A stretch of DNA of 20,725 bases, taken from contig CAJNDS010002206.1 of assembly GCA_905221605.1 (NCBI GenBank), positions 203,501-224,225 of the forward strand, given 5' to 3'. The notes below the pieces were generated by a model. It ran no database searches. It was not told the origin of the DNA and was given only the letters and a program-made list of their open reading frames with translations. Position numbers and translations under genes: made by a program. Of this stretch, positions 1 to 7,865 are shown in pieces. Within the stretch, counting starts at the first letter, position 1, and the number at the start of each line of letters is the position of its first letter. The stretch comes from Symbiodinium natans. Taxonomy: Eukaryota > Sar > Dinophyceae > Suessiales > Symbiodiniaceae.

Positions 1-144
1 CGGGCACCTCCGTCCAAAACTTTGCAAGCTCGCACGGTGGGATCTGTTGTGAAACAGCTTGTCCGTCATCAGGCTTGTGCGAGTGCAGCTTTTTCTTGAA
101 GGCGATGTTTGAGGGTATAGAGTTGCAAACGCGCTTGCTCTGTT
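1..144 (-). CDS. Partial exon, lysine-rich protein, cut by window edge
   Basis: Minus-strand exon entered through an acceptor after CCCAG at 145-150, with a CTGAC branch-like motif upstream, and open to the window edge. It encodes a hydrophilic segment with pieces KRVCNSIPSNIAFKKK, LHSHKPDDGQAV and PPCELAKFWTEVP. Family not recognised. It is the most downstream coding piece of the minus-strand gene that also carries the AMK-repeat exons at 367 and 555. The rest lies outside the window. Confidence 0.5.
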
Positions 145-268
145 CTGGGCTTTAGGTCCGCATGTCAGGGCAGGAGTGAGAATGGCCACTCAGCCACTCC
201 GACCACTCCAGGGAATTCTCACTTCATCGCCTGGTGCAGGGGCATTGCTTTCGTAAGCCCTACATAGC

Positions 269-295
269 TTCAGCAGTCTTAGTGTTCAGCTTATC
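269..295 (-). CDS. Candidate micro-exon
   Basis: A 27-nt segment behind a pyrimidine-rich acceptor (TTCTTCTTCGCTGTGAGCAG) encodes DKLNTKTAE. The donor would be of the GC type (GAA|GCTATG). Composition fits the lysine-rich neighbours, but the exon is tiny and its exit phase does not match the next exon at 144. Confidence 0.28.
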
Positions 296-366
296 CTGCT
301 CACAGCGAAGAAGAACGCAGCACATTTCAGAAAGCCGAACCATGAATCCGAAAAGCCACCACGCAC

Positions 367-447
367 TCGGCCAGGGCTATGCGCCTTCATCGCCTTCGTG
401 ACCTTCATGGCTTTCATGGCTTTCATTGCCTTCATTGCTTTCATCTC
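367..447 (-). CDS. AMK-repeat exon
   Basis: Minus-strand exon of 27 codons, entering phase 0 after ATAAG and leaving phase 0 at a GT donor (CGA|GTGCGT). It encodes EMKAMKAMKAMKAMKVTKAM then KAHSPGR. The body is a 9-nt minisatellite (ATGAAGGCA/ATGAAAGCC). Such Met-Lys-Ala repeats would make a basic helical tract; function is unknown. The exon at 555-590 carries the same repeat and begins with the same two codons directly after an acceptor. Confidence 0.5.
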
Positions 448-450
448 CTT
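381..450 (-). repeat. 9-nt AMK minisatellite, copy A
   Basis: On the plus strand this reads as alternating TTCATGGCT, TTCATTGCC and TTCATCGCC units, about seven copies. The minus strand reads (Ala-Met-Lys)n. A second tract of about four units lies at 555-590. All units are in frame on the minus strand with no stop, which favours coding use over neutral drift. Confidence 0.8.
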
Positions 451-554
451 ATTGGTGGAACTCTTTCTAAGCCGGAGGATCGCTGAACCCTACGTGGTGC
501 AAACACAGAAAACATGGCAGTGGAAAGAGCATCAAAAGAGGTCAAGCGCCCCTC

Positions 555-590
555 CTTCATGGCTTTCATTGCCTTCATCGCTTTCATCTC
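555..590 (-). CDS. AMK-repeat exon, second copy
   Basis: Twelve codons, EMKAMKAMKAMK, behind a good acceptor (TGCCTGGACTTTGCAG). The exit could be a GA donor (AAG|GAGGGG), a type reported in dinoflagellates; without it the frame stays open into GRLTSFDALSTAMF. Phase 0 in and out fits the next AMK exon at 367-447. Confidence 0.42.
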
Positions 591-774
591 CTGCAAAGTC
601 CAGGCAAGTGCTGCTTGCAGACTGTCAAGGTGGACATACCCCCCCCCCTCCCCGCGTTTGCGCACTCAGTGGCTCGTGATGGAACATCACACTAATTGAA
701 ACCAAGTAGCAATCATATGAACCACGCGGGTAACAATCGTCCCTCAAAAGGAAGAGTCGTGAAATAGGGGCCAC

Positions 775-827
775 TGGCCATGGTGGACCACCAAGCGCAG
801 GCGCGAGTTCAGTGAGCGATGCAAGAG
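775..827 (-). CDS. Candidate exon, basic segment
   Basis: Behind CTTGTGCAG the minus strand encodes LLHRSLNSRLRLVVHHG, with a possible GT donor at CCA|GTGGCC. The frame stays open about ten codons beyond. No family recognised. Confidence 0.33.
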
Positions 828-1283
828 CTGCACAAGATCGCCCCTATGCGCTGCCTTCCCTGGCCCTTGATTACTTGCGCCCTTGCCATTTGACCGCAAT
901 CATCATTCAGATCAGCTCAAAAAGGACAGTCGCGAATGGTCGCCAGGCCTCTCACACTCACATCTCCTCATACTACTTGCTGAACGTAAGATGCTAGGCT
1001 GATGCGCGCATTCCACCCAGCTGAGCCGAGCCCAGCAAGCGATCCCCACGCTACTACAACCCGTCGCCAGCGCGGTGCGCGCCGATGAAGCGACCGACTC
1101 GGCACGGCGTGACAAGCAACACTGCTATTTTTGCTGCTTTGGTGAATGTGAGTGCTGCTGCGGCTCCGACGGCGATGCTCCCTTTCCTTCTGTCACCACC
1201 GCCAACAGATCTGCTTTAAATTTCCATGGCCGCTTTGGCAACGGCCAGATATCAGTACGCGCTTAGTGCCTCACTAGCAAAAT
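828..1283. other. No supported gene
   Basis: Probably intronic or intergenic. One weak minus-strand segment near 1055-1115 reads AESVASSARTALATG, but its splice signals are poor, so it is not called. Confidence 0.4.
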
Positions 1284-2210
1284 CATGAAGTCGAGGGGGG
1301 GTGGGTGGGTGGGGGGTGGGTTTGATTATCCTTTAACCATGGATAAAGATGGCTTGGACTAGTGCAGGACAGCCTAAGGATTAATGTTTACTCATGGTCA
1401 ATCCTCCTTTTACCCAATGTTAACATGTTATAGCTGGCTTAGTTGCACGTTAAGCTAGGATTGGGACTTTCTGCTTATCCTTGGTTTGTCGGTAATCCTG
1501 GACCTCGTTGCAATTGTTTCGCGTTTCGGGTTTAGGGGGTCAAGCATCGAGCTTAGGGGTCATACAAGATGGACTTGCTGCAAAACCGTTTAAGTTTGGA
1601 AAGAGCAAGCGTCCTGGCGTCGGAGTGCCCAAGGATTACCCTAGGATTACTCTAGGACAGCTCAGGATTAGTGTAGAATCACAAGGGCGTGGCCGAGGCG
1701 CTGGGGAATACCTTAGGATTACCTTAGGATTACTCTAGGATTAGCTCAGGATTAGCATAGGATTCAGTAGAATCACAATAGTGTTGCCGGGGCGGGGGAA
1801 TTGCCTTAGGATTACATTAGGATTGCAGTAGGATTACTCTAGGATTACTCTAGGATTAGCTCAGGATTAGTGTAGGATTCAGGAGAATCACGAGGGTGTG
1901 GGCGGGGCGGGGGTTACCTTACGATTACTCTAGAATAACAGGTTCATTCTCGCCGGCTCTCTTTCTCTCCCGCGCACTCTCTGTCCCTCGCCATTTGCCA
2001 CTCCACCACTCTATCTCCCTCAGGCTCTTGTGCTCTACCTGCCAAAGTATCTGTCCCTCGCTAATCCATTGTTTGTCCTATCCTACGGCAATCCATTAGC
2101 TATCCGCCAGTAATCAAACTCTAATTCAATGTTAATTAAGTTGAAAACCTGGGATTAGTATGGAATATTCAAAGCCACCCCTCCCCCACCCACCCCCCCT
2201 CGATTACATG
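1284..2210. mobile_element. Candidate foldback/MITE-like element with G-rich inverted ends
   Basis: The left arm at 1284-1331 and the reverse complement of the right arm at 2162-2210 both start CATG, share an identical 19-nt block (TCGAGGGGGGGTGGGTGGG; 1291-1309 and 2185-2203), and continue with a GGGTGG stretch and then TTTGA. The interior has no transposase frame; it holds the AGGATTA array (1631-1935) and AT-rich flanks. No clear target-site duplication was found, so mobility is unproven. The arms could form G-quadruplexes. Confidence 0.42.
1631..1935 (+). repeat. Degenerate AGGATTA array with higher-order structure
   Basis: Runs of CTAGGATTAC, TTAGGATTAC and CTCAGGATTAGTG alternate with a GC-rich linker related to AGAATCACAAGGGCGTGG. 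The run-plus-linker block occurs about three times, at roughly 1631-1707, 1708-1800 and 1801-1910. Isolated AGGATTA or AATCCT words also occur at 1376, 1400 and 1455. No coding is implied. Confidence 0.75.
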
Positions 2211-2424
2211 ACAAAACAAATGCCACCATTCACCATTACATCACTAAATGCGAATACCAAAACGACCATCACCACTACCAGCACCACCCACCGTTCCTTC
2301 ATCTCTGTTGACCTTTCTGCTGCCTCCACTGCAAGTACCACTACGACTATGGCTGCCCTTACTGTTACGTACCACCTGACTTCTAGTTTCTAGGGCAATT
2401 AAACTAACCTATACTGGCAGCAAC

Positions 2425-2493
2425 ATCAGAGTGCTGCACATGACTCGAAGGCAAGACGGCCTTCGCTTTCTTCATGACTTTCATGGCAGTGGC
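2425..2493 (-). CDS. Exon, AMK-type lysine-rich segment
   Basis: A clean minus-strand exon: acceptor GATAGTTCTTCTCAG, 23 codons, then a GT donor (GAT|GTTGCTGCC), phase 0 in and out. It encodes ATAMKVMKKAKAVLPSS then HVQHSD. The AMKVMKKAKA core resembles the AMK repeats of the downstream exons at 555 and 367, suggesting one gene. Function unknown. Confidence 0.52.
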
Positions 2494-3187
2494 CTGAGAA
2501 GAACTATCTCTGCTCGGCCCTCAGAATATGGCAAAAACTGCTCTGGCATAGCCCCCTCACCAAAACAAATGCATCTTGCTTGGCACAGAAACACAGAACC
2601 GAACATCCGAGGGTGAGTATGCAAAAAGATGAGAAGCTCGGCAGTCGCCCAACTTGGACATGTTACGACTTTTACATGACCTTGTCGCGTTGACATGAGG
2701 AAGTACAGAACCCACTTGCTTGGGGCTGGCTCACAAAATGGCCAGATGCATTGTTCTCGTGGTGTTCCGCGTCACTTGCATTGCTCGTGTCGGTGTAAGG
2801 TTGGGATTTCTTACCCTCTGGTTAGCATTGTCCGAACCTGGCTCGTGTCTTCGAGTTTGCGCGGCTTGCTTGTCTTACTGTCATGCTTGAGGAGCACTGG
2901 TGCCACGCAACTCTACCAAAGACTCGGAATTGGTCATGGGAGCAGGCCACTTTGAAGCAGGTCGGGTTGAGGGTCAATCCGACACATCTCGAGGGAAAAC
3001 TGAGGTTAGTCCGCACCTGTGGACCCTGGGCTCACTGAAGTTCCTGGTTCACTCCATCGGGGTCTGCTGTTTTGCTCAGGGGGGCTTGGGCCCGGCAAAC
3101 ACACGCCTCCAAGCCGTCGAACGTCAACGACCAGCATCATCCCAAAATCCAACATTCTGCATTGTAAAGGCATGCAGACCACCTCAC
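2494..3187. other. No supported exon
   Basis: Long interval between the exons at 2425 and 3188. Moderate open frames exist on both strands (for example plus 3019-3303 and minus 3006-3272). They oppose each other and neither shows a convincing splice frame or family, so the interval is left as probable intron. Confidence 0.4.
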
Positions 3188-3237
3188 TGGGCACCCGGCA
3201 CCCTTGGCCTTTCTGCGAAGTCCTGGATTTGCACTTT
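3188..3237 (-). CDS. Exon with strong donor
   Basis: Acceptor ACTGTGAAGTCAG, then KVQIQDFAERPRVPGA, then a near-consensus donor CCA|GTGAGG. It enters phase 0 and exits with two bases over. Short and unassigned, but composition and both junctions are good. Confidence 0.47.
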
Positions 3238-3452
3238 CTGACTTCACAGTATCGTGCACTGTTCAATGCCATGTGTGCTGCTCACAACAACTCGAGTAGC
3301 TGATCAGAAAAGGCCCATGTATCAACCCAATAAATGGAATGAACACCCTGCAACATGCACATCTCCCTACGGGAAGCCTCCTACCCCCTCAAATGTACAT
3401 GTCACTGGCAGAAACCAGCTTACAAAAATGAACGCTTTCTCATTTGTGACAT

Positions 3453-3491
3453 TTAATCGCTTGCAGCAGCTGCAGCTTTCCCGTGTTCATC
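3453..3491 (-). CDS. Candidate short or terminal exon
   Basis: Behind CAAGTGTATTCAACAG the minus strand encodes DEHGKAAAAASD followed by TAA. It may be a last exon or may end at a GC donor before the stop. Weak on its own. Confidence 0.32.
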   Translation of the reverse strand, partial: DEHGKAAAAASD

Positions 3492-3994
3492 CTGTTGAAT
3501 ACACTTGGATTTCTCGTGTATGGTAGACGTCTCCCTTTGAACCTGCTCATCTTACGGCTCAACCCATGGTGAGATTCAATGCGTTTTCCTAGGCTTCCAA
3601 TAGGATCTTATCGGCTTTAAAACCGCCCCCAACTTGTTCAGATGTGTTTGAGACAAGGTTCGGCATATAAGGCTGCAAATAGACCCTTTAAAATTACAGT
3701 CCAGGTGTGTGTGTGTGTGTGCCAGCACGCCAAGTCAAACGCAAAAGAGCGACCGAACATTATATATGTATATACGCACATTTCGTGCACTAGCGCAAGA
3801 CATTCATAAACTTGGAGGCTTTGTGGTGCTCATCTATTCCCACATTAATTCCCTGGTGTAAACAGGAGTAAAGCACGCGAGTGAACTGTCTTTTTGGTCT
3901 TTTGCTCCGCTCAAGCTTCAGGCCGTCAGCTGTAACGCGCTTAAACCTCAACCTCAAGCCTTGTAACTACCACACATGACAACACCGGCTGCAC
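3492..3994. other. No supported gene; microsatellites
   Basis: Contains a short (GT)n tract at about 3705-3720 and an AT-rich TATATATGTATATA stretch at about 3760-3775. No coding signal beyond short chance frames. Confidence 0.5.
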
Positions 3995-4071
3995 CGTCCG
4001 TGATAGAGGCGCTTCGCCAGCTTCAAAGCCTCCGCGGGATCTTTCTCCTGCGCCTTGGCCTCGGAAAGAGT
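3995..4071 (-). CDS. Exon, Lys/Glu/Ala-rich helix
   Basis: A strong acceptor (CTCGAATTCTTTTCAG) is followed by TLSEAKAQEKDPAEALKLAK and RLYHG, then a GT donor (ACG|GTGCAG). Amphipathic, probably helical. Phase 0 entry matches the preceding exon at 4151-4186 if that one uses its GC donor. Confidence 0.58.
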
Positions 4072-4150
4072 CTGAAAAGAATTCGAGGCTTGCTTTTTGG
4101 GCCAGGCCGGGAGGTCCAGGCTTGGATGCATCACGTGCTGACGAAGGGGC

Positions 4151-4186
4151 CTTCTTCACTGCCTTTGCCCACTCACCGGCCATGTC
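4151..4186 (-). CDS. Exon, basic helix
   Basis: Acceptor AAGTTTTCCAGCTCAG, then DMAGEWAKAVKK. Ending at a GC donor (AAG|GCCCCT) gives phase 0 and a 79-nt intron to 4071. The frame also stays open through APSSARDASKPGPPG, so the end is uncertain. Confidence 0.48.
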
Positions 4187-4622
4187 CTGAGCTGGAAAAC
4201 TTCTCTCTTCACACTGCTGCAGCTACGCAGCTTTGTGCGGAAAGCACACTGCGGAAAGCACAGCTGAACCACATAGGCCAAAACTTGCTGTGGGAATCCG
4301 GCAAACTTTTTCCCCACCAAGGCACGAGGCCAGAGCAGCCGGAGCACTGGAACACGGCAAAGACTTCGAGCCCACGGCTATAGTAGCATTGAACTAGCAA
4401 GCCCAAAACTTTGGCTTCGCTAGAGTTCACACAAAGTCTCGTGGGGCCTCGGTCTGCATCTGATGCAGCCGGGCCATAGGTCAAAGGCCGCCAAGGGCCG
4501 ACCTGAGAATCTCAACAATAAAAAAATGCAATGGAAAGCTCACCCCAACCCGGGAACAGTGCAGGGGTGCTTCCATGCAAAGGTTCACCACGTTGTGCTC
4601 TAGGAAGCCTGGGAAACCCCCA

Positions 4623-4645
4623 CTATAACTTCTTGAGCTCCTTCA
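4623..4645 (-). CDS. Possible last exon
   Basis: Behind CTAGCAACAACTCAG a 23-nt stretch encodes KELKKL and a TAG stop. If real it would end a minus-strand gene here and make the exons at 4186 and below a separate gene. It is too short for confidence. Confidence 0.25.
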
Positions 4646-5162
4646 CTGAGTTGTTGCTAGTAGTGAGTAGTGCAAACCGTGCAAATACCGTTGAAGACGG
4701 GTGCCCCTTCTCCCTGTCCACGGCAAGGGCAGCCGCGAGTAAATGATCACAAGCCTCTTGCAGTGCGTCGGCAGGCTAGCCCACCAACACACCCGACCCA
4801 CACATATACGTTCCGACATAAAAACATATGTACATGTATACATCTATACCTATATACATATACACCTGTAGACATACATACCTATTTTCGTATGTACATA
4901 TATCCCCCGCAGCTGCAGCTGCCCAAAATGGAAAGCGTGAACCTCAAAAAGGAAGCATCAAGGCTGCTGGCCGTCACACTGCCAGCAGGTGCTGTGCCAG
5001 GACGTGGGCCCTGGCCCTGCCCAGACAGAGCTTGGGATTTTACATCCTCCCTATGATCCCCCTGGGAAAGCTTGCAGAGTCTGCTTTGTAGGAAAGCTCT
5101 AAGTTCTCACCGTCACTGAAGCCTCGAGGAGCTTCGATCAGTTCACGGGTTCACTAAGAAAC
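4646..5162. other. No firm gene; TA/CA-rich microsatellite region
   Basis: At about 4797-4906 lies an irregular ACATATA/TATACA-rich tract. Between 4920 and 5056 both strands have open frames (plus: MESVNLKKEASRLLAV); neither is favoured. Confidence 0.45.
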
Positions 5163-5273
5163 CCCCAAGGCCTCGGAGGCCCTCGCAGCACTCCGCGGAC
5201 GAGCTCCGCGCACCGCTGCCACCCCCGCACCTGCAGCGGGGGCCTCGGGGCCATGTGCAGCCAATTCGCACAC
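5163..5273 (-). CDS. Candidate Ala-rich exon
   Basis: An acceptor (GAACACATAG) and donor (GGG|GTTTCTTAG) frame 37 codons: VCELAAHGPEAPAAG, AGVAAVRGARPRSAARASEA, then LG. The stretch is GC-rich and all three minus frames are open, so the frame choice rests on phase and composition. Confidence 0.38.
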
Positions 5274-5282
5274 CTATGTGTT

Positions 5283-5429
5283 CACCAGAAGAGGCTGGTG
5301 TGCAAGTCCCAGGCTATCTCGGAACTGACGGAATTGCAGCCCGAACCAATACCCAATGTTAAGCACTCGGCTGGGCTGCGGATGAGGTGTTCCACCTCCC
5401 GAGCGGCGGCACCACCGAAGGGAAGGTAC
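5283..5429 (-). CDS. Exon, unrecognised protein
   Basis: Acceptor AACTGCTGAATCTCAG, then YLPFGGAAAREVEHLIRSPA, ECLTLGIGSGCNSVSS and EIAWDLHTSLFW before TGA at 5283. It could end earlier at GAG|GTGGAA (5396), which is phase-compatible with the exon at 5273. It continues the upstream frame if a 26-nt GT-AG gap (5430-5455) is removed. Confidence 0.5.
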
Positions 5430-5455
5430 CTGAGATTCAGCAGTTGTTCCTACAC

Positions 5456-5620
5456 CCGAGACCCTGATTTGGAACAATCCCCCATCTACCAGCTGCACTT
5501 GCCAAGACAAGTGGCAGCATGGGGGTGTGCACTTTGGCCTCGAGCTCCTCCCATGCGGCAAGTATAAAATTCCCCTTGCGGCTTGGACTTTGCACAGCTA
5601 GGCACAACTTGGCGCAACTT
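5456..5620 (-). CDS. Exon, helix plus hydrophobic segment
   Basis: Encodes SCAKLCLAVQSPSRKG, NFILAAWEELEAKVHTPM, LPLVLASAAGRWGI and VPNQGLG. The core around AAWEELEAKV is very protein-like. The acceptor is TTTCTGACTTCAG at 5621; an alternative acceptor is CAAAG at 5588. Both keep phase with the exon at 5642. No start codon lies in the frame, so this is internal coding sequence. Confidence 0.5.
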
Positions 5621-5641
5621 CTGAAGTCAGAAATGGCTCAC

Positions 5642-5695
5642 AGGAAGCTGTACCACTGTCCCAAGTCCTCCGCCTCCTCTGGTGAAAGCTGAAGC
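5642..5695 (-). CDS. Exon with near-consensus donor
   Basis: Acceptor GCGCCAGGCCAG, then LQLSPEEAEDLGQWYSFL, then donor CCT|GTGAGC. An acidic helix-like segment. The next acceptor in the correct phase is only 21 nt away (5621); another is 54 nt away. Confidence 0.57.
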
Positions 5696-5929
5696 CTGGC
5701 CTGGCGCGATGTTCCCAGCACAAGAACCCGTGAAATTACGAACAACGAGCCTTCCGTACTGAACTAGGAAGACTTACGTGTCCCCTTGCCCGGTCTAATT
5801 TCAGCGACATCCTCTAATCCACACAACTACCGCCAAAAACAAATCATCTTCACTGGAACGAAAATTAAGCACACAAAAAAGATACAGAGGAAGAAACTTC
5901 CCTTCATTGCCACTCAAGTCACCAACTAC

Positions 5930-5986
5930 CAACTGGGTCGTCGCTCCAGGCACCTGAGCAGCCTCTGGTTTCTGCAGCCGCCGCAA
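5930..5986 (-). CDS. Exon, basic helix
   Basis: A pyrimidine-rich acceptor (GAGGTCTTTCCTGCCCAG) leads into LRRLQKPEAAQVPGATTQL. Donors fit at 5954 (CAG|GTGCCT) or 5930 (TTG|GTAGTT), both phase 0. Entry phase 0 matches the exit of the exon at 6084. Confidence 0.53.
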
Positions 5987-6083
5987 CTGGGCAGGAAAGA
6001 CCTCTAGTGCGACAAAGCCGAGACAGCCATAGCAGAGCCTTGCAATGCCTTGCGCAACAAAATGTGAACCCGGCTCGGCTTAC

Positions 6084-6154
6084 CCTTTTCACTTCCGCAC
6101 TCGAAATCGCTCGGAAGTTATTCTGCTTGGCAACCAGTCCATCGCCGGAAGAGT
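6084..6154 (-). CDS. Exon with strong splice sites
   Basis: Acceptor CTCACCCAACTTTGGCAG and consensus-like donor AAAAGG|GTAAGC frame SSGDGLVAKQNNFRAI, SSAEVKR. Phase-matched with the exon at 5930-5986 across a 97-nt intron. Family unknown. Confidence 0.57.
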
Positions 6155-6539
6155 CTGCCAAAGTTGGGTGAGTTTGATGATGGTCGTACATAGGGTCGTG
6201 TTTTTCGGGAGCGGGGGGGGGGGAGGGGGGAAGGGGGGAGGGGAGTTCGCAGCGCACGGACACGTCGACAGTACACTAAGTGCCCCGCTGGGACGCTCTT
6301 CAGGTCTGCACTTCCCTCCTCCAACGCGTGCCACTTGTCGGCCTCGCATCAGGGACCCCAGCGGAGGATTCACTCTGCTGAACACGATTCCTCTTAACGA
6401 TTTGCAGACCAAGAGGGAGCTTGGAACTAATTAGCACCAGGCAGCGGAAAACAGACGAACAAAGATGCAACAAAAACAACTCGCAAGCGACACCAACAGC
6501 AGGCTGGACGAGAAAACCCCTACGTGACGAACGGGCTGC
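6155..6539. other. No supported exon; G-rich tract
   Basis: Contains a G-run tract at 6213-6244 (GGG..AGGGGGGAAGGGGGGAGGGG) able to form G-quadruplexes. The proline-rich open frames opposite it are composition artefacts. Confidence 0.5.
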
Positions 6540-6645
6540 CTGCACCGGCACAAGAGTCACAAGATGCTGCCCCACCCACTCGCTAGGTCTGGCCATGCTC
6601 AAGCTATGGTGGGCCTCTGAAGCCAAGCGCTCCAACACCTCTGCC
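6540..6645 (-). CDS. Exon, helical segment
   Basis: Behind CACCCAGGACTCAG the minus strand encodes AEVLERLASEAHHSLSMA, RPSEWVGQHLVTLVPVQ, then a GC donor (CAG|GCAGCC) or a nearby GT donor. The segment directly upstream (6646-6705, SPFKPYSIDQERTQDS) is coding-like in another frame; one extra G in the GGG at 6644-6646 would join the two. Confidence 0.56.
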
Positions 6646-6749
6646 CTGAGTCCTGGGTGCGCTCTTGGTCAATTGAATAGGGCTTGAAGGGCGACATGGT
6701 GCAGACACCAAGACGGAGCCCGGATTCTGGACAGACATATGCCATGATA

Positions 6750-6830
6750 TCAACTTGTCTCATGCTTGCTTGGGGGCTCAGAGCTCGGAGCCCTGAAGCT
6801 GTCCCACTGCCATACCCCGATATTCGCCGC
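6750..6830 (-). CDS. Candidate exon
   Basis: A poly-T acceptor region (CTTG then nine or more T, GCGGCTGCAAG) precedes AANIGVWQWDSFRAPS, SEPPSKHETS and TGA at 6750. The true 3' end may lie earlier. Family unknown. Confidence 0.42.
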   Translation of the reverse strand, partial: AANIGVWQWDSFRAPSSEPPSKHETS

Positions 6831-6917
6831 CTTGCAGCCGCAAAAAAAAACAAGGCTTTTGCGCCCAGGTGCGCTCGCCATAGCGCCGCTCCGGGCTGCA
6901 TGCCTGGTTGGATCTAC

Positions 6918-6983
6918 AGGTGAATGCCCACTTGAATGCTCGGGTGGCCCATCTTTAGGGAACACATCAGACCGCTCCGGGGG
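6918..6983 (-). CDS. Candidate exon (conflicts with plus-strand frame)
   Basis: Acceptor CCCAACCTGCCAG, 22 codons PPERSDVFPKDGPPEHSSGH and SP, donor CCT|GTAGAT. Phase 0 both ends. It lies opposite the plus-strand frame at 6936-7142; only one is likely real. Confidence 0.36.
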
Positions 6984-7142
6984 CTGGCAGGTTGGGCACA
7001 AATCACCCCAGACCCTCTCAGGACTTTATTTCGAATGGTGAGGGCTGCCTGTTTCGAGACATTTCAGTACCAAGCTGCAGCTGAAGAAGTGCCAGACCGA
7101 CGGGAGGGCGAGGCACCTGATGAGCTGGACCTGCAGACGTGA
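6936..7142 (+). CDS. Plus-strand open frame, possible terminal exon
   Basis: A 68-codon plus-strand frame from an ATG: MLGWPIFREHIRPLRGLAGW, AQITPDPLRTLFRMVRAA, CFETFQYQAAAEEVPDRR, EGEAPDELDLQT, stop TGA. The acidic C-terminus is strongly coding-like. A GTGAGG...TTTCAG segment of 30 nt inside it would also keep frame if spliced. Orientation is opposite to nearly all other exons, so this would be a convergent gene's last exon or an antisense artefact. Confidence 0.38.
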   Translation: MLGWPIFREHIRPLRGLAGWAQITPDPLRTLFRMVRAACFETFQYQAAAEEVPDRREGEAPDELDLQT

Positions 7143-7181
7143 CTAGAGCTTGCCTCGGGGTGGGGATCATGTCATAACATG

Positions 7182-7329
7182 TCATAACTGCAATGAACTC
7201 CATCGTTTGCGGTGGGTTCCTTGGATTTGGGCTGCATTTGAACTGGCTGCATTGATCCGAGCGGTATCGGCCAAGGCTAAGCCGAGCAGATACTGGGCAG
7301 TGACTGCTACGTAGTTCTTCAGCTCACTG
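7182..7329 (-). CDS. Candidate exon, Ala-rich
   Basis: Behind GTCACAGTCGCCAG the frame reads SELKNYVAVTAQYLLG, LALADTARINAASSNAAQ, IQGTHRKRWSSLQL, stop. It could end earlier at TAC|GTAGCA. It lies downstream of the three-exon chain at 8062-7573 and may belong to the same gene. Confidence 0.43.
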
Positions 7330-7572
7330 CTGGCGACTGTGACGGACATTGCTTTTGAGGCACGCGTGCCCCATGCCAAGCCTGTTCCGTTGACCGGAAC
7401 CGCCAGCACCACGCTGCACATACTTCCGGCCTAAACCAGATGCAACAGGACCGATGCATCTCAGGCGGCACTTAATTAGACTTGTCTGTGCTCCGCCACG
7501 TCCTATGTCCTAGGACAATCAGACTCACCAAGGTTGGCACACAGAACTCAAGCACACCTCCGTACTAAAGAC

Positions 7573-7644
7573 TGTATCGCCCACACCAACCGCAAGTATG
7601 CCCGAAAGCCGGCCTACAAGGATCTCGTTGTCACCGCGCCCAGC
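7573..7644 (-). CDS. Exon, possible dolichol-kinase-like motif
   Basis: Acceptor GTTTCGTTCTGGAAG, 24 codons, donor ACA|GTCTTT, phase 0 in and out. It encodes AGRGDNEILVGRLSG and ILAVGVGDT. The last residues resemble the conserved LAVGVGDT segment of dolichol kinases (CTP-dependent, ER membrane, supplying dolichyl phosphate for N-glycosylation). The match is short, nothing else in the chain is recognisable as that enzyme, and the assignment is tentative. Confidence 0.45.
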
Positions 7645-7754
7645 CTTCCAGAACGAAACAACAACTGGGCAGACGTTATTGCATTTATTGCTTTCTACAA
7701 AGATCTCGGCCCACACTACACATCATCAGCACATGTCAACTGCCAAGCGCACAC

Positions 7755-7809
7755 AGCGCCTGTGCTGGTGGCGGCGATTGCTTCCGCTCCTCGAAAGACC
7801 CGAAGCTTC
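7755..7809 (-). CDS. Exon in phase-consistent chain
   Basis: Encodes KLRVFRGAEAIAATSTGA between acceptor CCGTATCCCATCGTTGAG and donor GCT|GTGTGC. Its entry phase matches the strong GTAAGC donor of the upstream exon (56-nt intron), and its exit matches the exon at 7644 (110-nt intron). The plus strand here also has a 124-codon open frame, judged an antisense shadow. Confidence 0.53.
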
Positions 7810-7865
7810 CTCAACGATGGGATACGGATGATGGAGAGGCTTCGAGGGACATTGCTGCAGCTTAC

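Noticed and set aside
398-679. Plus-strand frame MTFMAFMAFIAFIAFIS as a membrane protein
   Set aside because: It is the reverse reading of the AMK minisatellite. The minus strand has splice acceptors and matching neighbours.
1945-2100. Plus-strand pyrimidine tract with CTCAG and frame ALVLYLPKYLSLANPL
   Set aside because: It lies inside the repeat element and is made of related TCCCTCGC words; probably chance.
2160-2393. Thr/Ser-rich plus-strand frame
   Set aside because: A low-complexity ACC/ACT-rich sequence; no splice signals or recognisable protein.
6089-6412. Proline-rich minus-strand frames
   Set aside because: They arise from the G-run tract at 6213-6244 read in any frame.
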